Source: Catellatospora bangladeshensis
Lineage (GTDB): Bacteria > Actinomycetota > Actinomycetes > Mycobacteriales > Micromonosporaceae
Assembly: GCF_016862575.1 (NCBI RefSeq)
Contig: NZ_BONF01000051.1
Location: 20,640 to 84,639 of the forward strand
DNA length: 64,000 nucleotides
Reading direction: 5' to 3'
Of this stretch, positions 47,049 through 57,704 are shown in pieces; within the stretch, counting starts at the first letter, position 1, and each line of letters begins with the position of its first letter. The translations under genes and the position numbers were made by a program. Below the pieces are notes generated by a model. That model did no database searches, was not told the origin of the DNA, and saw nothing but the letters and a program-made list of their open reading frames with translations.

Positions 47049-47123
47049 GATCGTCCGACTTGCCTGGCATACGGGCGTATCTTGAGCGCGCATTCGCCCA
47101 GGTGCCTGGCAGGTTGGACGATC
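47049..47123. repeat. 75-bp intergenic palindrome, family B, copy 3
   Basis: Arms CGACTTGCCTGGCATACGGG and GGTGCCTGGCAGGTTGG, bounded by GATC at both ends. It follows a short run of CCCGG pentamers and precedes the DnaA-box-like array. Together with copy 4 it brackets the DUF559-type gene. Confidence 0.85.
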
Positions 47124-47135
47124 ATCGCCGGACGA

Positions 47136-47224
47136 TCATCCACAGCGGTTGTCCACACCCGTCCACAGGTGATCCACACGGTTGTCCACAGGGGGTGGGC
47201 GGGTTATCCACAGGGTCGTGCACA
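47136..47224 (+). promoter_or_regulatory. Array of seven DnaA-box-like 9-mers in one orientation
   Basis: Sites at 47136 (TCATCCACA), 47149 (TTGTCCACA), 47159 (CCGTCCACA), 47170 (TGATCCACA), 47182 (TTGTCCACA), 47204 (TTATCCACA) and 47216 (TCGTGCACA). Two match the actinobacterial DnaA box exactly and one matches the E. coli consensus. Start-to-start steps are 13, 10, 11, 12, 22 and 12, so all lie on roughly one face of the helix. No dnaA or dnaN is near, so this is not the standard oriC. Confidence 0.6.
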
Positions 47225-47255
47225 GGGATCCGGAATCTCAGGCACGCTGTCCGGC

Positions 47256-48150
47256 GTGCGACGCATCGACCGACCCCGACCACTCGCCTGGCAGGTGTTC
47301 CGCGGCTCCGACGCTCTGCGGGACGGCCTGCTCACCCCCGACCAGCTGCGCGGCGACAACTGGACGAGCCTCGGCTACAACGCCTTCGCCGACAGCCGGC
47401 TCGACCACGACCATGAGCTGAGCTGCCGCGGGCTGGCGCTCGACCTGCCGGAGCGCGCCTGCTTCGCCGGCCCGTCCGCGGCGTACCTGCACGGCGTCCC
47501 GCACGCCGCGTCCCCCGGCGACCGGGTGCACCTCGTCGTCCCGACCGGCACCCGGCTCAACCAGCAAGCAGGCGGTCGTACACCGCATGCAGCTCGACGG
47601 CGCAGACGTCGGAACCCACCGCGGCTATCCGGTGACCAGCCCGCTGCGCACCTGCTGGGACCTCGCGCTCTGGCTCGACCTCGTGCCCGCCGTAACGATC
47701 ATCGACGCGCTGCTACACGCCAAGCTGGTGTCCGGCGAGGAGCTGAGCGAGCTGGCCAGAGCCCGCTGGGGCAGGCACGGCGCGGCGAAGGCGGCGAAGG
47801 CGTTCGGGCTCGCGGACGGCAGGGCCGAGTCGCCGCCCGAGTCACGGCTGCGCGTCGGGTTGGTCCGCAACGGCGTCCCCCAGCCTGAACTGCAGTTCCC
47901 GGTCGCGGTGACCGGCGGCCGGCTGCTGCACCCGGACCTGGCCTGGCCCGACTACCGGGTCGCCGTCGAGTACGACGGGGAGTGGCACGACGCCCCCGAC
48001 CAGTTCCACCTGGACCGCCGCAGGCTGAACCTGCTCGTCGGCGAAGGCTGGATCGTCCTGCACGTGACCAGCCGCCGCCTCCGCACCGACTTCCCCGCCG
48101 TCGTCCGCGAGGTCAAAACCGCCCTCCGCTCCCGCGGCTGGCGCCCCTAG
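47256..48150 (+). pseudogene. Frameshifted DUF559 / AbiEi-like gene
   Basis: The N-terminal half (from GTG 47256, MRRIDRPRPLAWQVFRGSDA, a winged-helix-like start with VHLVVPTGTRLNQQ) and the C-terminal half (MQLDGADVGTHRGYPVTSPL and onward, to RSRGWRP) lie in different frames that switch near 47563-47575. Joined, they give about 295 residues of a common actinobacterial type: an AbiEi-like antitoxin N-terminus plus a DUF559 endonuclease-like C-terminus (VEYDGEWHD with a D/E-x-E pattern, then LLVGEGWIVLHVT). A sequencing error or programmed shift is possible, but a broken gene is simplest. Confidence 0.7.
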
Positions 48151-48224
48151 ATCACTCGACTTGCCTGGCACATGGGCGAAAGCGCCCCCAAGATACGCCC
48201 AAGTGCCAGGCAAGTCGGATGATC
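48150..48224. repeat. 75-bp intergenic palindrome, family B, copy 4
   Basis: Arms CGACTTGCCTGGCACATGGG and AAGTGCCAGGCAAGTCG, bounded by GATC. Its first base is the last base of the frameshifted gene's stop codon, so the repeat abuts the ORF directly. Confidence 0.85.
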
Positions 48225-48246
48225 AAGCGGGCCGGACGGCGGGCCG

Positions 48247-49920
<1,674 letters not shown>

Positions 49921-49951
49921 GTGTCGAGGGGTCGCAGAATTCGCGGCCCGG

Positions 49952-51265
49952 CTAATCGAACGCGAGGTAACCGAGATCACGCCGCTGGCCCAGCAACAGG
50001 CCCTTCGCGTCGGCGGCGAGCACCTCGGCCTCGGTGCGGACCTCGCGGCGGACCCGGCCGGTGCCTGGGTCGAGCACGATCACCCGGTCGGGTGCGCGAT
50101 CGACGAGCACCACCACGCCGCCCCGGATCGCCGCGGACGCCTCCGGGTTCACCTTGCGGGTCCACAGCTGCTTGGGCTTGGTGGGGCGGTCCGCGTCGTG
50201 CTCGTACATGGTCAGCTTCTTGCCGTCGGCGGAGCGGACCAGCGCCCGCTGCGCGTCGACGGCGACGATGTGCTCACCGGTCGCGCAGGTCAGCACGGGC
50301 CTGCCGAGGCCGGTCTCGATGAGCTGCTCGCGGCCGTCGGGCAGCACCGACACCAGCACGGTGTCGGTGCCGGCGGGCTGGTCGCGCTGGTCGCACCCGC
50401 CGCCGCCGATGGTGCGCAGGTGCTGGCCCTTGGGGATGGACCAGACCTTGCCGCCGCCGGTGTCCCGGGCGGTCACCTGGATGTCACAGCCGCCGTCGCG
50501 CGGGGTGGCGACGCTGTGCAGGACGCGGCCGCCCGCGACGACGATGCGCTCGCGGCGCCCCGGCTCCACCGGCTCCCGGGTCGCCTCGCCCAGCGCCGGG
50601 CTGACCACGTACACCTTGCCGTCGATCGGGAAGCCGAGCAGCTGCGGCATCTTGCCGGGCTCGTGCGACGGGGCGATCCGGTCGGCCCCCAGCGGCACGC
50701 TGCCGAGCAGCTCCGGGTTGTCCGCGAAGAGCACGAAACCCATCCCGGGCAGGCCGGTGGACCACTTCTCGTCGCCGCTGGCGGGCTCGCGCGAGGTGAG
50801 CACACAATCCTGGGGGGTACGGCAGGACACCTCCAGCAGCTGGTCGTCGAAGGTCCACACGGCCGAGGCCTTCTCGTCGCGCCGGATCACCAGCCCCGTC
50901 GCCGGGTCGATCACCTGGTATCCCTTGACCAGCAGCTTGCCCGCGACGACGACGGTGCGCTCGGGCGGCCCGGCCACCGCGGCCCAGTCGGCCGGGGTCG
51001 ACCAGACCCGGCGGCCGCTGCCCCGGCTCAGCGCCTCGACCGAGTCGCGGTGCTCGACGACGATGTGGTCGGGCAGCAGCGTGACGGTCTGCGGGGTGCC
51101 GCCCAGGCGCTCCTGCCAGCGGGCGGCCGGGTCGGCGATGGGCCCGCTCGTGTTGATCCAGTTCCACAGGTCGGGGAACGGGTTCCAGACGCCGGTGCTG
51201 ACCAGCACGGTCAGCGCGACGGCACCCGCTACGAGCCAGCCCGCGCCAGCCCTCCCCTGAGCCAT
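49952..51265 (-). CDS. Membrane-anchored PQQ-like beta-propeller protein
   Basis: 437 residues. A short cytoplasmic start and a membrane helix (about 9-25) are followed by an extracellular beta-propeller with repeats such as [13 protein letters not shown] and [13 protein letters not shown], typical of PQQ-like quinoprotein folds without bound cofactor. Function unknown, perhaps a surface scaffold. It is similar in plan to the protein at 61736-63004. Confidence 0.75.
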   Translation of the reverse strand: MAQGRAGAGWLVAGAVALTVLVSTGVWNPFPDLWNWINTSGPIADPAARWQERLGGTPQTVTLLPDHIVVEHRDSVEALSRGSGRRVWSTPADWAAVAGPPERTVVVAGKLLVKGYQVIDPATGLVIRRDEKASAVWTFDDQLLEVSCRTPQDCVLTSREPASGDEKWSTGLPGMGFVLFADNPELLGSVPLGADRIAPSHEPGKMPQLLGFPIDGKVYVVSPALGEATREPVEPGRRERIVVAGGRVLHSVATPRDGGCDIQVTARDTGGGKVWSIPKGQHLRTIGGGGCDQRDQPAGTDTVLVSVLPDGREQLIETGLGRPVLTCATGEHIVAVDAQRALVRSADGKKLTMYEHDADRPTKPKQLWTRKVNPEASAAIRGGVVVLVDRAPDRVIVLDPGTGRVRREVRTEAEVLAADAKGLLLGQRRDLGYLAFD

Positions 51266-51312
51266 CCGGAAAGGATAGCCAGGCCGCGCTCATACGTGAG
51301 TGACTGTCCGAT

Positions 51313-51798
51313 TCACCCGTGTCGGGCGGCTTTCCCCACCAGCGGCAGGGTGCGGTACGGCAGCTGCTCGGCGAGCGCGATCAGCGTGGAGGCGCGCACG
51401 ATGCCCTCGTACGACACGATCTCGTCGATGACGCGCTGCAGGTCGGCATTGGACCGGGCGACGATGCGGCAGAGCAGGTCCCCGCCGCCGGTGATGGTGT
51501 ACGCCTCCAGCACCTCCGGGATCGTCGACAGGTGCGCGGCGACCGGGTCGTGGCCGCCGCTCTGCCGGATCTCCAGCGTGATGAACGCGGTGACGCCGTA
51601 GCCGATCGCCGCCGGGTCCAGCTCCGGCCCGAAGCCCTTGATGACGCCGCGCGCGACGAGCCGGTCCAGCCGGGCCTGCACGGTGCCCCGCGCCACCTTC
51701 AGGCGGCGCGAGGCCTCCAGCACGCCGATCCGCGGCTCGGCCGCGAGCAGCTCGATGAGCCGTACGTCCAGCTCGTCCACGCCGACGGTCACCGGCAC
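51313..51798 (-). CDS. Lrp/AsnC family transcriptional regulator
   Basis: 161 residues: an HTH (PRIGVLEASRRLKVARGTVQ and a following wing) and a RAM effector domain (EAYTITGGGDLLCRIVARSN). In actinobacteria such regulators often neighbour hppD and respond to amino acids. GTG 51798, six bases after the stop of the sigma-factor partner gene, so it is probably in the same transcript. The target may be the hppD and aminotransferase genes 2-5 kb away. Confidence 0.9.
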   Translation of the reverse strand: MPVTVGVDELDVRLIELLAAEPRIGVLEASRRLKVARGTVQARLDRLVARGVIKGFGPELDPAAIGYGVTAFITLEIRQSGGHDPVAAHLSTIPEVLEAYTITGGGDLLCRIVARSNADLQRVIDEIVSYEGIVRASTLIALAEQLPYRTLPLVGKAARHG

Positions 51799-51804
51799 AT
51801 CATG

Positions 51805-53040
51805 TCATCGCGGGCCGAGGATGTTCTGCCGCCCGTCCGCGGTCCAGGTGCGGCCACCGGCCCGGACTTCCACCGACCTGGGCAGCGCTCCGGCGGTGCC
51901 GTCCTTTCCGGCCAGCCAGGCCGCGAACCAGCCGCCGGAGAAGCGCAGCGCCACCTTCCGGCCGTTCGCCAGCGTCACCGTGCCCGACTCGGCGCCCGCC
52001 GGGGCCCGCCCGACGATCCACCCGTCGCCGTATCCGGCGTCGGCCACCCACTGCATCGGCTGCCATGTACCGGCGCCGTCGGCCGCACTGACGGTGAGCA
52101 GGGAGACGTGGTTGCCACTGCGGTCGCAGACCATGACGGCGCCGTCCACGGCATGGACGAGCAGTGGCTGCGTGGCATCCCGGAAGGAGAACCGCCGCGG
52201 CGGCTGCGACGGCCCCCCGGCGACTCGGCCGCGATCGGCGGCGGCCCGGCAGATCTGCTCCGCCGACTCGGTCAGCTGCTCCTCGGGCAGATAGTCGACG
52301 CCTGAGTCGAGGATCGTCGCCGTCGCCGTGTGCGCCCGGACGATCGCGTCGTTGAGCCCGCCCTCGGGCGCCCACAACAGGAACAGGCCGCCGTCGAGCC
52401 TGGCCTCGATGACCCTGCCGTCCGGGCTGACGGCGTCGACCCGGGTCGCTCCAGCGGGCACCCGGCCCACGAAGTAGTCGGCGCTCGCGACCTCGCTCAG
52501 GCTTCCGTCCAGGTGCGAGATGGAGCCGTACCGCGGGATGCGGGCACCCACGTCGGGCAGCAGCCGCTGCGTGGGCTGTGCGTACGTCATGCTGATGCCG
52601 AGGCCGCCCGGCGACCGCTCGCAGTCGGCGATCACCCGGTCGTTGCCGTACACCCGGATGCCCAGCTCCGGCTCCAGCGCCTCCATGCGCAGCGGCGGCA
52701 GCTCGGCGCGGTCCTCCGGCGCCAGCTTGCTCCGATCGCTGTCCAGCCACTTGCGGCGGCAGTCCTCGGCGAAGCCCGCGTGCCACGGTGCGCTCGTCGC
52801 GCTCGGCGTGGCACCGGGTGTGGCGCTGGCCGTCGCCAGCGGTGCCACCTCTCCGGCGGGCGGGGACGGCCATACCAGGAACCCGGCTGCCACGACCGCG
52901 GCGGCGCCGACAGCGGCCCAAGCGCCCAGGCGGCGGCGTGGGTCTCGCCCGGCCCGCTGTTCGATCTCGCTCACCGTCATGGTGAAGCGCTCCTCCCCGT
53001 ATTCGTCCGTGAGCCTCGCCCGCAGGTCGTCGACGGTCAT
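51805..53040 (-). CDS. Membrane protein translated with an ECF sigma factor (candidate anti-sigma factor)
   Basis: 411 residues. About 38 cytoplasmic residues (MTVDDLRARLTDEYGEERFT), one membrane helix (about 40-59) and a large extracellular domain with several Cys. Its ATG shares one base with the sigma factor stop (TGATG). That arrangement is typical of anti-sigma factors, but the cytoplasmic part is short and has no zinc-binding HxxxCxxC motif, so its role is inferred from context. Confidence 0.75.
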   Translation of the reverse strand: MTVDDLRARLTDEYGEERFTMTVSEIEQRAGRDPRRRLGAWAAVGAAAVVAAGFLVWPSPPAGEVAPLATASATPGATPSATSAPWHAGFAEDCRRKWLDSDRSKLAPEDRAELPPLRMEALEPELGIRVYGNDRVIADCERSPGGLGISMTYAQPTQRLLPDVGARIPRYGSISHLDGSLSEVASADYFVGRVPAGATRVDAVSPDGRVIEARLDGGLFLLWAPEGGLNDAIVRAHTATATILDSGVDYLPEEQLTESAEQICRAAADRGRVAGGPSQPPRRFSFRDATQPLLVHAVDGAVMVCDRSGNHVSLLTVSAADGAGTWQPMQWVADAGYGDGWIVGRAPAGAESGTVTLANGRKVALRFSGGWFAAWLAGKDGTAGALPRSVEVRAGGRTWTADGRQNILGPR

Positions 53041-53531
53041 CACGCCACCTCCCGGGTGGGGTTGAGGGCCGTCAGACCGGCCGGGGCGAGCTGGTGGCGC
53101 AGGGACTGCACGGCACGGTGCAGGTGGGCGGTGACGGTGCCCTCGGCGATGCCGAGCAGCTCGGCGGTCTCGGCCACGCTGAGGTCGGCGATCAGCCGGA
53201 GCGCGACCACCTCCCGCTGCCGCCGGGGCAGCGCGGCCAGCTCGCGCCGCAGCGCGCCGTCGCGCACGGTCTCGGCGGCGGCACGGTCCGGGAGATCCCC
53301 GAGCACCTCCCGGCGCAGCCGCCGCCAGACCGAACGGCGCACGTTGAACGCGGTGCGCAGCACCCACGCGGTCGGGTTCGGGTGCACGCGCACCGCCGCC
53401 CAGCGCGCGCAGGCGCGGGCGTACGCCTCGGCCACCGCGTCCTCGGCGCCGGCCCGGTCGCCGCCCGCCGCGAGCACGGCGCGGAACACCGCGTCCTTGC
53501 CGCTGAGATAGAACTCAGCGAAGTCGTCCAT
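53040..53531 (-). CDS. ECF RNA polymerase sigma factor (SigE-like family)
   Basis: 163 residues. Region 2 covers GDRAGAEDAVAEAYARACAR and the WVLRTAFNVRRSVWRR segment; region 4 is LPRRQREVVALRLIADLSV followed by AELLGIAEGTVTAHLHRAVQ. It should direct transcription of a small stress or envelope regulon. ATG 53531 (MDDFAEFYLSG) follows GGGGAGACGGG. It is divergent from hppD across 183 bases. Confidence 0.92.
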   Translation of the reverse strand: MDDFAEFYLSGKDAVFRAVLAAGGDRAGAEDAVAEAYARACARWAAVRVHPNPTAWVLRTAFNVRRSVWRRLRREVLGDLPDRAAAETVRDGALRRELAALPRRQREVVALRLIADLSVAETAELLGIAEGTVTAHLHRAVQSLRHQLAPAGLTALNPTREVA

Positions 53532-53660
53532 CCCGTCTCCCCTTGTCACCGGGGATACGCCCGGGAGCCCGGCGAGCATTACAGGGTTCGGTAACGATTC
53601 GATAACTGGTCAATCTGTCCAGCGAACCGGCCCGACCGCCGGTCGATCTGCGCAATCTGA

Positions 53661-54884
<1,224 letters not shown>

Positions 54885-54890
54885 CGTACG

Positions 54891-54943
54891 CAAGGAAGGG
54901 CACCTTCTTAACGCTATGCGTAGAAGAAGGTGCCCTTCTTAAC
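54891..54943. repeat. About 53-bp intergenic repeat, family A, copy 6 (inverted arms)
   Basis: GAAGGGCACCTTCTTAACG, spacer CTATGCGTAGA, then AGAAGGTGCCCTTCTTAAC, the cleanest copy in the window. It begins six bases past the hppD stop and can fold into a hairpin there. Confidence 0.92.
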
Positions 54944-54995
54944 CTGTGAAAACCGCCGGAACGAGCACCTGCGAGGACATGGAAGGATGTCACGC

Positions 54996-55670
54996 ATGAC
55001 CTCCCCCTCCCCCTCGCCGTTCCCGCCGCCGGCGCCGCAGCCCGGCGCTGCGGGTGCGCCCGCCACGCCGTGGTCCACGCAGCCCGCGGGCTGGGTGCCG
55101 CCGCCCCCGCCGCCGGGGACGTACCAGCCGCTCGCTCTCCCGCTGGCCCCCAACGGGCTGCCCCTGGCGAGCTTCGGCGACCGCCTGCTGGCGTTCCTGC
55201 TGGACGCCCTCATCGCGAGCGCGATCAGCATGGTCGTCACCCTGCCGCTGACCTTCATCTGGATGTTCAGCTGGATCTCCACCATCGAGGAGTCGGCGAG
55301 CAGCTACGACGCCTACGGCGACCCCGTGCCGCCGGACTTCTGGGCGCTGTTCGGCCCGATGATGATCTTCTTCGTGGTGGTCTTCGGCTTCACGCTGATC
55401 TTCACGTACCTCTACTACGTGGAGTACCAGCTGCGTAAGGGCGGCCAGACCGTCGGCAAGAAGACCATGAAGATCCGCGTCGTGATGGCGAACCCGGCCG
55501 AGGTGCTCGACCGGGGCGCGCTGACCAAGCGCTGGGCCGTCGAGCGCGTGGTGGGCCTGTTCGTGCCGTTCTTCAGCTACCTCGACGGCTTCTGGCAGCT
55601 GTGGGACAAACCGCTGCAACAGTGCCTGCATGACAAGGCCGCGCGGACCGTCGTGGTGAAGGTCGGTTAA
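54996..55670 (+). CDS. RDD family membrane protein
   Basis: 224 residues. A Pro-rich cytoplasmic N-terminus (about 1-55) precedes an RDD domain with the motif FGDRLLAFLLDALI, two to three hydrophobic helices and the downstream GGQTVGKKTMKIRVV. GGAAGGA is eight bases before ATG 54996. Function of the family is unsettled; transport roles have been suggested. Followed after nine bases by a second RDD gene, so the two are co-transcribed. Confidence 0.85.
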   Translation: MTSPSPSPFPPPAPQPGAAGAPATPWSTQPAGWVPPPPPPGTYQPLALPLAPNGLPLASFGDRLLAFLLDALIASAISMVVTLPLTFIWMFSWISTIEESASSYDAYGDPVPPDFWALFGPMMIFFVVVFGFTLIFTYLYYVEYQLRKGGQTVGKKTMKIRVVMANPAEVLDRGALTKRWAVERVVGLFVPFFSYLDGFWQLWDKPLQQCLHDKAARTVVVKVG

Positions 55671-55679
55671 ATAGCAGTC

Positions 55680-56576
55680 ATGACGATCAGCCCAGGGTGG
55701 TACAAGGACCCCGCCGATCCCGGCACGCAGCGCTACTGGGACGGCGAGGGCTGGCTCGGCGCGCCCCTGCCCGCCGACGCGACCCCGCCGGACGGGCCCC
55801 CGGCCGCACCGCCGCCGCCTCCGCCTCCGCCGCTCGCACCGGCCGAAGAGCCCGTGGCGAAGGTCAGCGGCGCGCGGGACGGCGCGACGCCGCCCGTCCT
55901 GACCCCGCCGCCGCACCCGCCGGCCGGCGGCCCAGGCGGCCCCGGTGCCCCGGGCGGCCGCCCGCTGCCGCCGGGCTGGCCGTATCCCGTGCCGCAGCCC
56001 CCGGTGCGCCCGCACGGCATGCCGCTGGCCACGCCGGGCGCGCGGCTGGTCGCCCGGATCATCGACACGGTCGCCCTGGTGCTGCTCAACGTCGTCGTCA
56101 ACGGCTGGTTCGTGTACCTCTTCCTGCGCGACTACATCCCGTACACGCAGGCGGTCACCAACAAGTGGCTGGAGACCGGCTCGCTGCCGCTGGACATCGC
56201 GCGCCCCGCGCAGATGGACGCCCTGCTGTTCGTGATCGTCCTGATCGCGCTGGCGCTGTGGTTCGCGTACGAGGTCCCGGCGACCGCGCACACCGGGCAG
56301 ACGCTCGGCAAGCGGATGGCGAAGGTCAAGGTGGTGCGCGCGGAGAGCCTGGAGCCGCTCGGCATCGGGCGGGCCTGGCGGCGCTGGAGCCCGCTGGCCA
56401 TGCCGCTGCTGCTGCTCACCTGCTGCGGGCCGTTCTTCGTGATCCTGCAGTTCGCCGACGTCGTCTTCCTGCTGATCGACCGACAGCAGCGCATGGCCTG
56501 GCATGACCGGTCCGCGGGCACCTTCGTGGTGCACCCGCCGGAGCCGGTCCGGACCGACAAGAAAGGTGGCATGTGA
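55680..56576 (+). CDS. DUF2510-RDD membrane protein
   Basis: 298 residues. A DUF2510 motif ([20 protein letters not shown]) at 4-23, a Pro-rich linker, then an RDD domain with [14 protein letters not shown], hydrophobic helices and [15 protein letters not shown]. It repeats the plan of the preceding gene with an added N-terminal module. Its stop overlaps the start of the aminotransferase. Confidence 0.85.
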   Translation: MTISPGWYKDPADPGTQRYWDGEGWLGAPLPADATPPDGPPAAPPPPPPPPLAPAEEPVAKVSGARDGATPPVLTPPPHPPAGGPGGPGAPGGRPLPPGWPYPVPQPPVRPHGMPLATPGARLVARIIDTVALVLLNVVVNGWFVYLFLRDYIPYTQAVTNKWLETGSLPLDIARPAQMDALLFVIVLIALALWFAYEVPATAHTGQTLGKRMAKVKVVRAESLEPLGIGRAWRRWSPLAMPLLLLTCCGPFFVILQFADVVFLLIDRQQRMAWHDRSAGTFVVHPPEPVRTDKKGGM

Positions 56577-57634
56577 TGGGCAAGCGGACCCTCACCAGGG
56601 CTGACCTCGACGCCCTGCCGAACTACGTGCCGGGCCGGTCCGTGCCCGGCGCGATCAAGCTGGCCAGCAACGAGGTGCCGTACGGCCCGCTGCCCGGCGT
56701 CGTCGAGGCGGTGGCCGAGGCCGCCGCCAACGTGCACCGCTACCCCGACATGGGCGTCGCGCAGCTGCGCGACCGGCTCGCCGACCGGCTGGGGGTGCCC
56801 GCCGAGCGGGTCGTCACCGGCTGCGGCTCCGTCGCGCTCGCCGAGCACCTGGTGCGCGCCACCTGCGTGCCCGGCGACGAGCTGCTCTACTCGTGGCGCT
56901 CGTTCGAGGCGTACCCGATCATCGCGCACACCACGGGCGCGACCTCGGTGCGCGTGCCGAACACCGCCGAGCACGGCCACGACCTGCACGCGATGGCCGC
57001 CGCGGTGACCGATCGCACCCGGATGATCCTGGTCTGCAACCCGAACAACCCGACCGGCAGCAGCGTACGCAAGGCCGAGCTGGACGAGTTCCTGGCGGCC
57101 GTGCCGGAGGACGTGCTCGTCGTGCTCGACGAGGCGTACCTGGAGTTCGTCACCGACCCCGGCGTGCCGAACGGCGTCGAGGTGTACGGCGACCGGCCCA
57201 ACGTGGCCGTGCTGCGCACCCTGAGCAAGGCGTGGGGCCTGGCCGGCCTGCGCGTCGGCTACCTGGTGGCGCACCCGGAGGTGGCCGGCGCGGTGCGCAA
57301 GGTGGTCACCCCGTTCTCGACCAGCCTGCCCGCGCAGGCCGCGGCCCTGGCCGCGCTGGACGCCGAGGCGGAGATGCGACGCCGCTGCGACCTGGTCATC
57401 GCCGAGCGCGACCGGGTGCAGATCGCGCTGGCCAAGGTGCTGCCGGGCGTGCCCGCCAGCCAGGCCAACTTCGTGTGGCTGCCGCTGGGTGAGCGTGCGG
57501 TGCCGTTCGCGCAGCACTGCGAGGCCGAGGGCGTCATCGTGCGGCCGTTCGCGGGCGAGGGCGTGCGCGTCACCATCGGCACCGCGGACGAGAACGACGC
57601 GTTCCTGCACGCCGCGGACAAGTTCCTCGGCTGA
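56576..57634 (+). CDS. pat: Aromatic amino acid / histidinol-phosphate aminotransferase (Pat/HisC family)
   Basis: 352 residues of fold-type I aminotransferase. The PLP lysine is Lys218 in [22 protein letters not shown] (154-161) and SNEVPYGP are typical of the HisC/Pat group. Near hppD and without other histidine genes, a role in converting tyrosine or phenylalanine to the keto acid is more likely than histidine synthesis. ATG 56576 shares one base with the RDD stop; a GTG three bases earlier is possible. Confidence 0.87.
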   Translation: MGKRTLTRADLDALPNYVPGRSVPGAIKLASNEVPYGPLPGVVEAVAEAAANVHRYPDMGVAQLRDRLADRLGVPAERVVTGCGSVALAEHLVRATCVPGDELLYSWRSFEAYPIIAHTTGATSVRVPNTAEHGHDLHAMAAAVTDRTRMILVCNPNNPTGSSVRKAELDEFLAAVPEDVLVVLDEAYLEFVTDPGVPNGVEVYGDRPNVAVLRTLSKAWGLAGLRVGYLVAHPEVAGAVRKVVTPFSTSLPAQAAALAALDAEAEMRRRCDLVIAERDRVQIALAKVLPGVPASQANFVWLPLGERAVPFAQHCEAEGVIVRPFAGEGVRVTIGTADENDAFLHAADKFLG

Positions 57635-57651
57635 GGGCGTACCGAACAAAG

Positions 57652-57689
57652 AACCGCCGCCGACCCGCGTGAGCGAGCCGGCGGCGGTT
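57652..57689. terminator. Bidirectional terminator hairpin
   Basis: A perfect 11-bp stem, arms AACCGCCGCCG and CGGCGGCGGTT, around a 16-base loop, followed by TTCTC. It lies between the convergent aminotransferase and PKD-protein genes, 17 bases past one stop and 15 from the other. Confidence 0.85.
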
Positions 57690-57704
57690 TCTCTATGTCA
57701 GCCG

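Noticed and set aside
47136..47224. Chromosomal oriC
   Set aside because: No dnaA, dnaN or other origin genes are near, and the array is only about 90 bp.
54930..54995. Extended N-terminus of the first RDD protein
   Set aside because: It starts within the family A repeat; the ATG at 54996 has a good ribosome site.
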